Shown: positions 16,182 through 26,288, numbered from the stretch's first letter. The stretch: DNA of 64,000 bases from Rahnella sp. AA (GCF_002834385.1 NZ_PITQ01000006.1:1-64000), one strand, 5' to 3'. The notes: generated by a model not told the origin, from the letters alone. Made by a program: numbers and translations.

Positions 16182-18959
16182 TTACCGCATAGCGTGCTGC
16201 GCCGCGTTACGCCCAGCAAGAATACCGAAGATAATGATATCTGCAACGGCATTCCCGCCAATGCGGTTTCCACCGTGGATACCGCCGACCACTTCACCCG
16301 CAGCATACGCGCCGCTGAGCACTTGCTCCTGAGCGTCGAGAACGCACGTGTCGGTATTAATCGTCACGCCGCCCATCGTATGGTGAACGCCCGGGGCGAT
16401 GCGAATGGCATAGAACGGCCCCTGATTAATCGGGTGGCGCAACGCTGTTTTGCGGCCGAACTCGACGTCATCCTGTTTTTCCACCGCAACGTTGTAACTT
16501 TCCAGCGTTGCCAGGAAGGCATCAGAACCCATTTCCAGCTTAGCGGCCAGTTCACGCGGCGACTCAGCGCTTATCACAAACCCTTTAGCAATATACTCAT
16601 CGGCGGCTTTGTTGTTCATGCGAACCTGCTCGTCGAACACCACATAGGCGAATTTCTCCGGCAGGCCAATGATATTTGCGGAGACTTTGTCGCGGGTTTC
16701 CATTTCATTGAAGAAACGTTTACCGGCCTGACTGACCAGAATCGCACCGCCGCCGCGAATGGCTTCAGAAATCAGATAAGACGTTGTCTGTTCCACGGTC
16801 GGGTGGATCTGGATTTCCCCCATATCCACCGTACCGGCACCGATTTTCTGGAGGATAGCAATACCGCTGCCGGTTGCGCCTTTGTGGTTGGTGGTCACAA
16901 ATCCGTCCAGCTCAGGGCGGTATTTCACCACCATATCGCGGTTGGCGCTAAAACCACCGGTCGCGACGATCACGCTTTTCGCGTTAACCACCAACACTTC
17001 GTTTTCGTCATTGAGCAGGTCAACGCCCTGCACCGCACCGCTGGCATAACGAATGTCGGTAACAGAAGTGTCGAGCATTACGTCGATGTTACGTTTGTTC
17101 AGATTTTTCACCAGACCGCTGATAAGGAAACCGCCGACAGCGCTGCGATCTGCCGGACGGTGCGTACGGTCGATGCTCATCCCACCCGTAATAGTGATGT
17201 CACTCAGTTCAATGTTGTGCGCCGCCAGCCATTCGACAGCCTGCGGGGCGCGTTCAATAAACTCTTTCAGGAGCACCGTGTTATTTTTAAACTGGCCGCC
17301 TTTCAGGGTTTCCTGATAGAACAGCTCTTTGCTGTCTTCGATGCCTTTCAGTTTCTGGAAACGGGTTTCGGCGGCGTTCATGCCCACAGACGCTTTAATG
17401 GTGTTGCCGCCAATGGTCGACATTTTCTCGACGATCAGCACTTTTGCGCCTTCGTCACAGGCCTGAATCGCTGCAGCCAAACCTGCGCCCCCGCTGCCGA
17501 CCACGACCACGTCATACGTTTGCGGCTCATTCAGGCTTCCGCCCTCTTCCAGCAATTGCGCTTTGCAGGATTTTGCGATCGCCTTGGAAACCGCTTTTTT
17601 CACCGCTTCACTCTGCTCAGTCGCACCAGTCACCGCATCCACGTGCGGACTGTTAGCATCCAGAATACGCGTGCGGATGATTTCAAAACTGGTGGTGAAC
17701 TCAACATCCAGATCCGCTCCCGCTTCCAGCGCAATGTCGGTAATGCGGTCAGTTTCCAGGCTGACATTGATCGCCAGCTCATGGGCAGGATCCTGCACCT
17801 TTTCCTGGAAAACACCGGCTTTGAATTTCTTCGAACTCATACTCATGTCGCGGATCATCGCGTCCACCAGCGAGAAACGCCACAAAGGCTCAGGAATGGT
17901 CAGGGCTTCGCGCTGCGTGCTGTCGATGAATAATTCGAGCTTCTGGCCGTTGGCGATACGGTCAGTCCAGTCCGGATACGCGATGCAGGCTTTACCGATA
18001 GCAATCATGTCATAGCCGTGTTCCAGCGCCAGCTCCGCGTCGGCTTTGTTCACAATGCCGCCCACGCCCATCACCGGAATTTTCGCCAGCGTGCTGGAAC
18101 GCATGGCGACATATTTGTCGATAAGCGGCGTCGGATCTGTGGTATCGACGATAGAAGGCCGCAGCGAGTAGCCGAGGGAGAAATGCAGATAATCCAGACC
18201 GCGTGCCGCCAGTTGTTCCAGCAGATACATTGTATCGGCGAAACGGATACCCGGTTCCTCCAGCTCTTCCGGCGAGAAACGATAGCCAATAATGAATGAG
18301 GAATCGGCGTATTTCTGCGCCATCTGATGAGTGATATCCAGCACCGCCAGCGGGAAGCGGGCACGATTTTCGCGGCTGCCACCCCATTTGTCATCACGCT
18401 GATTAGAGTTCGGGGAGAAGAACTGCTGGATAAGGTAAGTATTCGCGCCATGAATTTCCACGCCGTCGAAACCGGCTTCGATGGCGCGGCGAACCCCTTC
18501 GCCGAACCTGGTGATCATCGCATCAACTTCTTCTGCCGTCAGGGCAGCAGGCGTTGCAGCTCCTTCACGCGGAGCGGCCAGAGCACTCGGTGCAACCGGC
18601 TGCTGCCCACCAATCAGTTTTGGCTCGCTCATGCGGCCACCGTGGTAGATTTGCAATACCGCTTTCGAGCCCTGCGATTTCACTGCCGCGGCTATTTTTG
18701 CCAGTCCGTCAATTTTGCTGTCATTATCGATACCAATAGCGCCGGGAAATGCCAGCCCACGGTCGTCGACGAAGCAGCATTCAACAATCACAGTCCCGAT
18801 GCTACCGGCGCGGGCACGATAATATTCGACCAGTTCACTGGTCACGGTACCGTCATAAAACCCTGTGCAGGTCGTCATGGGTGCCATCAGAATACGGTTT
18901 TTCAGCACAGTGCCATTCGGCAAAGTAAATGGGCTCAATAGCAGTTCGTTGGTGCTCAT
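16182..18959 (-). CDS. Three-domain soluble NADH:fumarate reductase with covalent FMN
   Basis: A 925-aa fusion. Residues 1-370 are an Old-Yellow-Enzyme NADH:flavin oxidoreductase (FDGVEIHGANTYLIQQF, SPNSNQRDD). Residues about 375-465 form an FMN-binding domain with the flavinylation motif D441-A-V-T-G-A-T447, the last Thr being the expected FMN site. Residues about 480-925 are a FAD-dependent fumarate reductase domain (GSGGAG at 488-493; RGGGAILVSQAGKRFFNE; HHTMGGV; GGNRIGGNA). It resembles the cytoplasmic NADH:fumarate reductase described from Klebsiella, which reduces fumarate to succinate with NADH and without quinones. Related enzymes reduce acrylate-type substrates, so fumarate is inferred from context (DcuSR, fumarase). 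GGAG lies 9 bases before the ATG. apbE follows in the same operon. Confidence 0.9.
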   Translation of the reverse strand: MSTNELLLSPFTLPNGTVLKNRILMAPMTTCTGFYDGTVTSELVEYYRARAGSIGTVIVECCFVDDRGLAFPGAIGIDNDSKIDGLAKIAAAVKSQGSKAVLQIYHGGRMSEPKLIGGQQPVAPSALAAPREGAATPAALTAEEVDAMITRFGEGVRRAIEAGFDGVEIHGANTYLIQQFFSPNSNQRDDKWGGSRENRARFPLAVLDITHQMAQKYADSSFIIGYRFSPEELEEPGIRFADTMYLLEQLAARGLDYLHFSLGYSLRPSIVDTTDPTPLIDKYVAMRSSTLAKIPVMGVGGIVNKADAELALEHGYDMIAIGKACIAYPDWTDRIANGQKLELFIDSTQREALTIPEPLWRFSLVDAMIRDMSMSSKKFKAGVFQEKVQDPAHELAINVSLETDRITDIALEAGADLDVEFTTSFEIIRTRILDANSPHVDAVTGATEQSEAVKKAVSKAIAKSCKAQLLEEGGSLNEPQTYDVVVVGSGGAGLAAAIQACDEGAKVLIVEKMSTIGGNTIKASVGMNAAETRFQKLKGIEDSKELFYQETLKGGQFKNNTVLLKEFIERAPQAVEWLAAHNIELSDITITGGMSIDRTHRPADRSAVGGFLISGLVKNLNKRNIDVMLDTSVTDIRYASGAVQGVDLLNDENEVLVVNAKSVIVATGGFSANRDMVVKYRPELDGFVTTNHKGATGSGIAILQKIGAGTVDMGEIQIHPTVEQTTSYLISEAIRGGGAILVSQAGKRFFNEMETRDKVSANIIGLPEKFAYVVFDEQVRMNNKAADEYIAKGFVISAESPRELAAKLEMGSDAFLATLESYNVAVEKQDDVEFGRKTALRHPINQGPFYAIRIAPGVHHTMGGVTINTDTCVLDAQEQVLSGAYAAGEVVGGIHGGNRIGGNAVADIIIFGILAGRNAAQHAMR

Positions 18960-19470
18960 AATAGTTACTCCAAACTTAAAGGTTTTAATTTCTGAATTCG
19001 GTGCCGGCAGGCTATTTAGCTAAGGGTCGGGTTATTATTTATCGTTTTATTTCGACGCCGGCGTCATACTATTAATATAGTTTTATTTTTACTTTCAAAA
19101 CCTCTAACATTAGTTAATTAACTATTTATCTATTAACTTAACATCTGCTATATTAAAATTATGTTAACCGCGAATTTAAATAATCACATTATTTTAAATT
19201 AAGGGCTTTTTTGTATTTAACTGATGAGATTATTATTACAACTCAACGAAAACTTCCCTCTACAGATCACAGCCTTCAGGGGCTGGCAAGCTATGCATTG
19301 TTCGCATCAGGCCCCTTACCCCGCTGTGAATTACTCTCATTTGGCGTACTCCGTTGTATCGGATTTTCATACCGCCAGAGATACCCCCATCACAGAATGT
19401 GTTCTGCTTAAAAAATAAAGCCTGCGCCTTTGTTTTATTCGATTTAAAAATAAATCATCACCGTATTTTA
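18960..19470. other. AT-rich divergent regulatory region
   Basis: No gene is seen between the fumarate reductase and the DASS transporter. The only structure near the fumarate reductase side is a perfect 14-bp palindrome TAGTTAATTAACTA at 19111-19124, plus runs of TTAA-containing words (19128-19200) that could be DcuR targets. Two ORFs of about 65 codons near 19211-19418 lack ribosome-binding sites and are not called. Confidence 0.4.
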
Positions 19471-19513
19471 TTGATCAAGATCAACAGCAATAAATAGGGA
19501 AAACGCATTATAT
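19471..19513 (+). promoter_or_regulatory. FNR box and class II promoter of the DASS transporter gene
   Basis: TTGAT-CAAG-ATCAA at 19471-19484 is a perfect match to the FNR consensus TTGAT-N4-ATCAA. A -10-like CATTAT lies at 19506-19511. This places the box centre about 41.5 bases before the expected transcription start near 19519, the classic class II FNR geometry. Anaerobic activation of the transporter and probably the fumarase downstream is inferred. Confidence 0.75.
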
Positions 19514-19686
19514 GAACATTTCCTCCCTCTTACGGGGAATGTGATGTACCAAACGCAAATAACAATAACGAGGCAATTCACATGCCACCATTGAATAACT
19601 AAAGAAAATATTAAGTAACTAAAAAAACCATACAACATCTTACCTATGCACCATCACAATATTCCTAACTACCTAAGATAAATATT

Positions 19687-21198
19687 ATGAGCGAAATAAC
19701 AAAAACTGCGGTGAAAGAGCCAGCGAAAAAAGCCGAATCCGGCCAAAAAAATCGCTGGATCTTTATGGTACTTCCCGTACTGGTGTCCGTGCTGTTGCTG
19801 CTTGTTCCGGTGCCTGCGGGCCTGGAGCCGTATGCATGGCATTTCTTTGCCATTTTTGTGGGTGTGATTGTTGGCCTGATTTTCGAACCCCTGCCAGGTG
19901 CCGTTATTGGCCTGACCGGCGTCGTGGTCATCGCCCTGTTCAGCCAGTGGTTGCTGTTCAGCCCGGCAGAGCTGGCGGATCCGAAATTCAAAACCGCCGC
20001 ACAGTCTTTCAAATGGGCTGTCAGTGGTTTTGGTAACTCAACCGTCTGGCTTATTTTCGGCGCGTTCATGTTTGCCGCGGGCTACGATAAAACCCAGTTC
20101 GGCCGCCGTCTGGCGCTGATTCTGGTGAAGTATCTGGGTCGCCGCAGCCTGACATTAGGTTATGCGATCACTTTCGCCGACCTGCTGCTGGCTCCGTTTA
20201 CACCGTCCAATACCGCGCGCAGCGGCGGCACGATCTACCCGATCATCGCCAACCTGCCACCGCTGTACGGCTCAAAACCTAACGACCCGAGCGCACGTAA
20301 AATCGGTTCTTACCTGATGTGGGTTGCGATCACTGCGGCGTGTATCACCAGCTCCATGTTCCTGTCTGCACTGGCACCTAACCTGCTGGCGCTCGGTATC
20401 GTGAACAGCGTCACCGGGATCAACATTTCCTGGGGTACCTGGTTCATGGCGTTCCTGCCCGTCGGCGTACTGCTGCTGCTGACCATGCCGCTGCTGGCGT
20501 ACTGGTTCTACCCGCCGGAAGTCAAAGTGAATGACGAAGTGCCAAAATGGGCAACGTCTGAGCTGGCGAAACTGGGCAGAATGTCCCGTCACGAAATCCT
20601 GCTGCTGGTCTTCGTATGCTGTGCACTGGCGATGTGGATTTTCGCTGCCAACTTTATCGAACCGGCGATGGCAGCCTTACTGGTCGTTGTTCTGATGTTG
20701 TGGACTGGCGTGCTGAACTGGAACGATATCACCAGCAATAAACCAGCCTGGAATACCTTCGCGTGGTTCGCCACCCTGGTTGCACTGGCTGACGGTTTAT
20801 CCCGCACTGGCTTTATCGCCTGGCTGGGCAAAGAAGGCGCGGCGCTGATGGGCGGGATTTCTCCGGGAGCGGCGACAATCGCCCTGCTGCTGGCGTTCTA
20901 CCTGCTGCACTATCTGTTCGCCAGCACCACCGCACATACCACCGCACTTTTACCGGCTATGCTGACTATTGGTGCGGCCATTCCGGGCATCAATATGCAG
21001 GTGTTCTGTCTGCTGATGGTAACGTCTCTGGGTGTCATGGGGATCATCACACCGTACGGAACTGGCCCGAGCCCGATTTACTACGGGAGTGGTTATCTGC
21101 CAACTAAAGATTACTGGCGTCTGGGCACCATCTTCGGTGCAATCTTCCTGGTTGCCTTGCTGGTTATCGGCTACCCGTGGATGGTAATGATGTTCTGA
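19687..21198 (+). CDS. DASS-family dicarboxylate antiporter (CitT/TtdT-like)
   Basis: A 503-aa polytopic transporter of the divalent anion:sodium symporter family. Both signature loops are visible: TPSNTARSGGTIYPI (about residues 178-192) and ASTTAHTTALLPAML (about 417-431), the SNT-type substrate-binding loops. By homology to CitT, TtdT and YbhI it exchanges a tri- or dicarboxylate (citrate, tartrate, malate or fumarate) for succinate. In this context, exchange for succinate made by the adjacent fumarate reductase is the best guess. The ribosome-binding site is weak (AAGATA). It lies behind an FNR box and 190 bases before fumarase. Confidence 0.88.
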   Translation: MSEITKTAVKEPAKKAESGQKNRWIFMVLPVLVSVLLLLVPVPAGLEPYAWHFFAIFVGVIVGLIFEPLPGAVIGLTGVVVIALFSQWLLFSPAELADPKFKTAAQSFKWAVSGFGNSTVWLIFGAFMFAAGYDKTQFGRRLALILVKYLGRRSLTLGYAITFADLLLAPFTPSNTARSGGTIYPIIANLPPLYGSKPNDPSARKIGSYLMWVAITAACITSSMFLSALAPNLLALGIVNSVTGINISWGTWFMAFLPVGVLLLLTMPLLAYWFYPPEVKVNDEVPKWATSELAKLGRMSRHEILLLVFVCCALAMWIFAANFIEPAMAALLVVVLMLWTGVLNWNDITSNKPAWNTFAWFATLVALADGLSRTGFIAWLGKEGAALMGGISPGAATIALLLAFYLLHYLFASTTAHTTALLPAMLTIGAAIPGINMQVFCLLMVTSLGVMGIITPYGTGPSPIYYGSGYLPTKDYWRLGTIFGAIFLVALLVIGYPWMVMMF

Positions 21199-21264
21199 GG
21201 GTGCGTATAAAAGCGCCCACAAAGCATTAACAGAGCATTTACTGAAATAAAACAGTTAAACCAC

Positions 21265-21293
21265 GTTGCCAGCCTGTGTATTTGGCTGGCAAC
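21265..21293 (+). repeat. Intercistronic hairpin between transporter and fumarase
   Basis: GTTGCCAGCC and GGCTGGCAAC form a perfect 10-bp stem with a 9-base loop and no T-run. It may stabilise the transporter mRNA or partly attenuate read-through into fumarase. Confidence 0.5.
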
Positions 21294-21388
21294 ATACGGA
21301 ACGAATAGAAACGTCGCCGTGATTTTCCCGTACTCTTCCTGAAAATCGTTGTACCCATGGCGGCCATAACGGATTAAGTGAGAAAACA

Positions 21389-23035
21389 ATGTCGAATAAA
21401 CCGTTCTACTATCAGAATCCCTTCCCCGTTTCCAAAGACGATACCGAATATTATCTGCTGACCAAAGAGCATGTCTCTGTCAGCCAGTTTGACGGTGAAG
21501 ATGTTTTAAAAGTCGCACCCGAAGCACTTACCCTGCTGGCTCAGCACGCATTCCACGATGCCTCTTTCATGCTGCGCCCGGCACATCAGCAACAAGTTGC
21601 CGCTATCCTGGATGACCCGGAAGCCAGCGAAAACGACAAATACGTTGCATTGCAGTTCCTGAGAAACTCAGAGATCGCCGCGAAAGGCATTTTGCCAACC
21701 TGCCAGGACACCGGCACCGCGATCATCATGGGCAAAAAAGGCCAGCGCGTCTGGACCGGCGGCAACGACGAAGCCAGCCTGTCTCAGGGCGTTTACAACA
21801 CGTTCATCGAAGACAACCTGCGCTATTCGCAGAATGCTGCGCTGGATATGTACAAAGAAGTGAACACCGGTACTAACCTGCCAGCGCAAATCGACCTCTA
21901 CAGCGTCGATGGCGACGAGTACAAATTCCTGTGTATCGCCAAAGGCGGCGGCTCTGCGAACAAAACCTATCTTTATCAGGAAACCAAAGCGCTGATCACC
22001 CCGGCGAAACTGAAAGGTTATCTGGTTGAGAAAATGCGCACGCTGGGTACCGCAGCCTGCCCTCCGTACCATATCGCGTTTGTAATCGGCGGGACTTCTG
22101 CCGAAGCTACCCTGAAAACGGTAAAACTGGCGTCCACACATTACTACGATGGCCTGCCAACTGAAGGCAACGAACACGGTCAGGCGTTCCGCGACGTACA
22201 GCTCGAACAGGAACTGCTGGTCGAAGCGAACAATCTGGGCCTCGGCGCACAGTTCGGTGGCAAATACTTTGCTCACGACATCCGCGTTGTTCGTCTGCCG
22301 CGTCACGGCGCTTCCTGCCCGGTAGGCATGGGCGTTTCCTGCTCCGCTGACCGTAACATCCGCGCGAAAATCAACAAAGACGGCATCTGGATTGAGAAAC
22401 TGGAAAGCAATCCGGGCAAATACATCCCTGAATCACTGCGTCACGCAGGTGAAGGCGAAGCCGTTAAAGTTGACCTGAACCGTCCGATGAAAGAAATCCT
22501 CGCACAACTTTCAGAATATCCGGTATCAACCCGCCTCTCCCTGAGCGGTACGATTATCGTGGGCCGCGACATTGCGCACGCCAAACTGAAAGAGCGTCTG
22601 GACAACGGCGAAGGTTTGCCGCAGTACGTCAAAGATCACCCGATTTACTACGCAGGCCCGGCGAAAACGCCAGAAGGCTATGCGTCCGGTTCCCTCGGCC
22701 CAACCACCGCAGGCCGCATGGATTCCTACGTGGATCTTCTGCAATCGAACGGCGGCAGCATGATCATGCTGGCAAAAGGCAACCGCAGCCAGCAGGTGAC
22801 GGATGCGTGCCACAAACATGGCGGCTTCTATCTGGGCAGCATCGGCGGCCCGGCAGCGGTTCTTGCGCAACAGAGTATCAAGAGCCTCGAATGCGTTGAG
22901 TACCCTGAATTAGGGATGGAAGCAATCTGGAAAATTGAAGTGGAAAACTTCCCGGCGTTCATCCTGGTGGATGACAAAGGTAATGACTTCTTCCAGCAGA
23001 TTCAGCAAAACCAATGCGCTAAATGCGTGAAGTGA
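21389..23035 (+). CDS. fumB: Class I fumarase (FumA/FumB type)
   Basis: Iron-sulfur fumarate hydratase interconverting malate and fumarate in the cytoplasm. The 548-aa length and sequence match E. coli FumA/FumB. Cys105 (PTCQDTGT) sits at the E. coli cluster-ligand position, and the other ligand cysteines are in GTAACPPYH and GASCPVGMG. The C-terminal half carries the beta subunit-like domain ([28 protein letters not shown]). FumA and FumB cannot be separated by sequence here; the anaerobic context (FNR box, DcuSR, fumarate reductase) suggests the FumB role. It ends at a strong terminator. Confidence 0.93.
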   Translation: MSNKPFYYQNPFPVSKDDTEYYLLTKEHVSVSQFDGEDVLKVAPEALTLLAQHAFHDASFMLRPAHQQQVAAILDDPEASENDKYVALQFLRNSEIAAKGILPTCQDTGTAIIMGKKGQRVWTGGNDEASLSQGVYNTFIEDNLRYSQNAALDMYKEVNTGTNLPAQIDLYSVDGDEYKFLCIAKGGGSANKTYLYQETKALITPAKLKGYLVEKMRTLGTAACPPYHIAFVIGGTSAEATLKTVKLASTHYYDGLPTEGNEHGQAFRDVQLEQELLVEANNLGLGAQFGGKYFAHDIRVVRLPRHGASCPVGMGVSCSADRNIRAKINKDGIWIEKLESNPGKYIPESLRHAGEGEAVKVDLNRPMKEILAQLSEYPVSTRLSLSGTIIVGRDIAHAKLKERLDNGEGLPQYVKDHPIYYAGPAKTPEGYASGSLGPTTAGRMDSYVDLLQSNGGSMIMLAKGNRSQQVTDACHKHGGFYLGSIGGPAAVLAQQSIKSLECVEYPELGMEAIWKIEVENFPAFILVDDKGNDFFQQIQQNQCAKCVK

Positions 23036-23053
23036 TCAGATTGTGCTAAAACA

Positions 23054-23086
23054 AAAGGCTCGCCAGAAATGGCGGGCCTTTTTTAT
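23054..23086 (+). terminator. Rho-independent terminator after fumarase
   Basis: AAGGC-CGCCA, a GAAA loop and TGGCG-GCCTT (single-base bulges) are followed by six T. Confidence 0.92.
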
Positions 23087-23097
23087 CGGTTCAGGCG

Positions 23098-24042
23098 TTA
23101 AGACATCATATAAATCACGATCCCTTCCGTCACAATCCCGAGCGCTGTTCCGATGAGAATGGAAGACGACGCGGATTCCACGTAAGTATCACTGCGCACC
23201 GCAAACATTCCGGCAGCAATCGCCGAAGGTGTGGCACCGATAATCACCACCTGCTGCATCAGCGTATGGCTCAGCCCAAATGCTATCCCGGCGGCGGCCA
23301 TGATGGCGGGCTGAATTAAGTTCTTCATCCCGATGTTGGTAAAAGTATGGATATTCAGGGTCGGACGTTCACCGAAGAACAACAGCCCCAGCGCGAATAA
23401 CGAAATCCCGCCTGCCGTTTTCCCCATCATTTCAACCGAAGACGACAGGAGTTCCGGAATTTTGATCCCCGCGAGACTCATGATGACGCCGAGAACCGGG
23501 ATCCACACTATCGGGTTACGTACCGCTTTAAACAGGTTAGTCAGGATCATTTTGCCCAGACTGCCCTGTCCGGCCAGTTCACTGTTCTTATCCCCCATGC
23601 GGATCAGTACGATGGTCAGCGGGATCATCAGTACGCTGGTGATCAGGTTGCCCACCAGGACGCCCAGAAAACCTTCCGGCCCGATAAGCACAGCCAGAAC
23701 CGGCGCGCCGAAATACGCCATATCCGGGAATGCACAGACAAGCGACTGAATCGCGCTGGTTTTTATGTCGTGACGGAACAGAAAACGTGAAATACACAGT
23801 GTCAGAAGATAAGATCCCATCAGGCCGATCACTAGCACGGCCATAAAGGATAAGTTTTGTATTTTGGAAGGATCGGTATGTAATGCACCGATAAACAGGT
23901 GCAGTGGCAAGGCAAAACGGATAACCACAGTGGCTAATACTGTTGCATCGTCACGTTTCATATAACCGAGTTTCCCACTCAGCCAGCCTAAAACCATAAC
24001 AAAAACCAAAGGAAATAAAGAGGATAAAAGTAACGTCGGCAT
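23098..24042 (-). CDS. AEC-family carrier, probable malate/dicarboxylate transporter
   Basis: A 314-aa membrane protein of the auxin efflux carrier superfamily with about ten spans in two five-helix halves. The family-typical broken-helix prolines appear in FPDMAYFGAPVLAVLIG and near NPIVWIPVLG. Bacterial members close to this one (MdcF, MleP-like) move malonate or malate. It is encoded divergently from malic enzyme and convergently to fumarase, which favours malate. A class II CRP promoter precedes it. Confidence 0.82.
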   Translation of the reverse strand: MPTLLLSSLFPLVFVMVLGWLSGKLGYMKRDDATVLATVVIRFALPLHLFIGALHTDPSKIQNLSFMAVLVIGLMGSYLLTLCISRFLFRHDIKTSAIQSLVCAFPDMAYFGAPVLAVLIGPEGFLGVLVGNLITSVLMIPLTIVLIRMGDKNSELAGQGSLGKMILTNLFKAVRNPIVWIPVLGVIMSLAGIKIPELLSSSVEMMGKTAGGISLFALGLLFFGERPTLNIHTFTNIGMKNLIQPAIMAAAGIAFGLSHTLMQQVVIIGATPSAIAAGMFAVRSDTYVESASSSILIGTALGIVTEGIVIYMMS

Positions 24043-24098
24043 AATAAGACCTTTTCTTTTTATAGTTAATTGAATGAAGGAAAATAAAATCGCGAGTA

Positions 24099-24141
24099 TT
24101 TATATTATTTTACCTTTCGGGTATTTGTGATGGTTGTCACA
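24099..24141 (-). promoter_or_regulatory. Class II CRP-dependent promoter of the AEC carrier gene
   Basis: TGTGA-TGGTTG-TCACA (24126-24141) has both CRP half-sites perfect. On the minus strand a TATAAA -10 element lies at 24099-24104. This puts the CRP centre 41.5 bases before the predicted start near 24092, exactly the class II arrangement. Carbon catabolite control of the carrier follows. Confidence 0.78.
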
Positions 24142-24170
24142 TCTGTATATTAGATATAAATAACAATAAT

Positions 24171-24338
24171 TACTTAACAACAAAATACATTTAAATCAAA
24201 TACTTATTGTGAATTGCGTTATTTAACTTAAGTCCACTGTTATTTTATTACTTACACTGAAGTATTTTGAAATATCCAACAACACACTGTTGTTTTTCAT
24301 CACTAAGTAAGTATTAAAATGCTTTTGTAATTTAAGTA
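24171..24338. promoter_or_regulatory. Cluster of TACTTA/TAAGTA motifs upstream of maeA
   Basis: The hexamer TACTTA occurs at 24171, 24201 and 24249, and its complement TAAGTA at 24304 and 24333. Related AACTTA words are nearby. A further TAAGTA lies before the DASS gene at 19612. The 489-base AT-rich divergent region holds no gene. The repeats are candidate sites for a common regulator such as DcuR, which has not been shown here. Confidence 0.4.
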
Positions 24339-24531
24339 ACCAGCACCACCCCTTTTCACATGATATAAAAACAGGACAAAAATAACTTATATTTACGGTT
24401 GCTGTGCGCCATTTTATTTATTTTTAATTCACGCTGATTTGATTGTTTATAGGATTTTACTGCGAGGGTTCCTGAAGCAAAGAAATAATGCTAAGGGAAA
24501 TCACTGAGTACAAACGCTCTAAGGCTTAACG

Positions 24532-26217
24532 ATGTTAAAAAAACGCCCACTCTACACGCATTACACCGGTTCACTGTTGCTCGAAAATCCGCTGCTAAAC
24601 AAAGGTTCTGCTTTCAACCGCGAGGAACGTCTGGCACTTAACCTGAACGGATTGCTGCCAAATCAGGTAGAAACTATCAGCGAACAAACCGACCGCGCTT
24701 ACACGCAATTTTCTGAATTCAAACGCGATATTTCCAAACACGTTTATCTGCGTAATATCCAGGACACTAACGAAACGCTTTTCTATAACCTGGTCAATTC
24801 TCATCTGGAAGAAATGCTGCCGATCATCTATACCCCAACGGTCGGTGAAGCCTGCGAGCACTTTTCTGATATCTACCGTCGTGCCAGAGGCCTGTTCATC
24901 GCCTATCCGGATCGTGACCATATCGATGAAATGCTGCAAAACTTCTCCAAGAATGACATCCGCGTGATCGTCGTCACCGACGGAGAACGTATTCTCGGGC
25001 TGGGCGATCAGGGGATTGGCGGGATGGGTATCCCTATCGGAAAATTGTCCCTCTACACCTCCTGCGGTGGGATTAATCCCGCGAACACGTTACCGATCAT
25101 GCTCGACGTCGGCACCAATAATGCACAGCGCCTTGATGATCCGTTGTATATGGGATGGCGTCATCCGCGCATTACCGACGGCGAATACAATGAATTCATG
25201 GATATGTTTATCCAGGCTGTGAAAACACGCTGGCCGGATGTGTTGCTGCAGTTCGAAGATTTCGCTCAGACCAACGCCATGCCGCTTCTGGAACGCTACC
25301 GCGATGAACTGTGCTGCTTCAATGACGATATTCAGGGCACCGCAGCGGTGACGCTGGGCTGTCTGATTGCCGCCAGCCACGCAGCAGGAACGCAGCTACG
25401 CGATCAGCGCGTGACCTTCCTCGGCGCGGGGTCTGCCGGTTGCGGTATTGCAGAAAAAATTATCGCGCAGATGGTCGCCGAAGGCGCAACGGAAGACGAA
25501 GCCCGCAGCCAGGTCTTTATGGTGGATCGCTTTGGCCTGCTGACCGACGACATGCCGAACGTGCTCGATTTTCAGCGCAAACTGGTCACCCGCAAAGCCA
25601 ACATTGCCCACTGGAAAGTGGATGCGCAAAACATCTCGTTGCAGGACGTCGTGCACCATTCCAAACCGACGATTCTGATTGGCGTTTCCGGGCAACCGGG
25701 GCTTTTCACTGAAGAAATCATCCGTGAAATGCACCATAACTGCCATCATCCGATCATTATGCCACTGTCTAATCCGACGTCCCGCGCAGAAGCGCGTCCT
25801 CAGGATGTGATTGCGTGGACGGAAGGCGCGGCGCTGATGGCCACCGGCAGCCCGTTTGCGCCGGTACATTACCAGGATCGCACTTACCCGATCCCGCAAT
25901 GCAATAATGCGTATATCTTCCCGGGTTTAGGTTTGGGGATTCTGGCCGCGAAAGCACGTCGCGTGACCGACGGAATGCTGCTGGCTGCCAGCCAGGCACT
26001 CGCCAGCCTTTCTCCGCTGGCGACCACTGGCAAAGGCTCACTGCTACCGGCCATCGCCGATATTCAGCATGTGTCGAAAGTGATTGCGACAGAAGTTGCC
26101 CGCGTCGCGCAACAGGAAGGCGTGGCACCGGAAGTCCCGGAGGAAACGTTACAAAACCGTCTCGATACTGAGTTCTGGAAGCCAGAATACCGTTCTTATA
26201 AGCATTCTTCGTTCTGA
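24532..26217 (+). CDS. maeA: NAD-dependent malic enzyme (malate to pyruvate + CO2)
   Basis: A 561-aa cytoplasmic enzyme close to E. coli MaeA (SfcA). Visible blocks are [32 protein letters not shown] with the following [33 protein letters not shown] (metal and catalytic region) and the dinucleotide-binding [11 protein letters not shown]. The enzyme decarboxylates malate with reduction of NAD. In this neighbourhood it would supply the NADH used by the soluble fumarate reductase. It is transcribed divergently from the AEC carrier and ends at a bidirectional terminator. Confidence 0.93.
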   Translation: MLKKRPLYTHYTGSLLLENPLLNKGSAFNREERLALNLNGLLPNQVETISEQTDRAYTQFSEFKRDISKHVYLRNIQDTNETLFYNLVNSHLEEMLPIIYTPTVGEACEHFSDIYRRARGLFIAYPDRDHIDEMLQNFSKNDIRVIVVTDGERILGLGDQGIGGMGIPIGKLSLYTSCGGINPANTLPIMLDVGTNNAQRLDDPLYMGWRHPRITDGEYNEFMDMFIQAVKTRWPDVLLQFEDFAQTNAMPLLERYRDELCCFNDDIQGTAAVTLGCLIAASHAAGTQLRDQRVTFLGAGSAGCGIAEKIIAQMVAEGATEDEARSQVFMVDRFGLLTDDMPNVLDFQRKLVTRKANIAHWKVDAQNISLQDVVHHSKPTILIGVSGQPGLFTEEIIREMHHNCHHPIIMPLSNPTSRAEARPQDVIAWTEGAALMATGSPFAPVHYQDRTYPIPQCNNAYIFPGLGLGILAAKARRVTDGMLLAASQALASLSPLATTGKGSLLPAIADIQHVSKVIATEVARVAQQEGVAPEVPEETLQNRLDTEFWKPEYRSYKHSSF

Positions 26218-26226
26218 TGATTTGCC

Positions 26227-26259
26227 TGGCCGGTAATGTTATTAAGTACCGGCCATTTT
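26227..26259. terminator. Terminator between convergent maeA and the DUF3750 gene
   Basis: TGGCCGGTA and TACCGGCCA form a perfect 9-bp stem with an 11-base loop, followed by TTTT on the plus strand. Confidence 0.88.
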
Positions 26260-26288
26260 GCATCTGTAACAAATTTTAGCACGACACG

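Noticed and set aside
16194-17933. A 579-codon plus-strand open frame opposite the fumarate reductase
   Set aside because: Its composition (His/Arg-rich, no domain pattern) is that of an antisense shadow; the minus-strand frame has three intact domains.
19211-19418. Two overlapping ORFs of about 65 codons in the frd/DASS spacer
   Set aside because: Neither has a ribosome-binding site or coding character and they overlap each other in different frames.
24278-24294. Short inverted repeat AACAAC-N5-GTTGTT in the maeA promoter region
   Set aside because: Six-bp arms in very AT-rich DNA are likely by chance.
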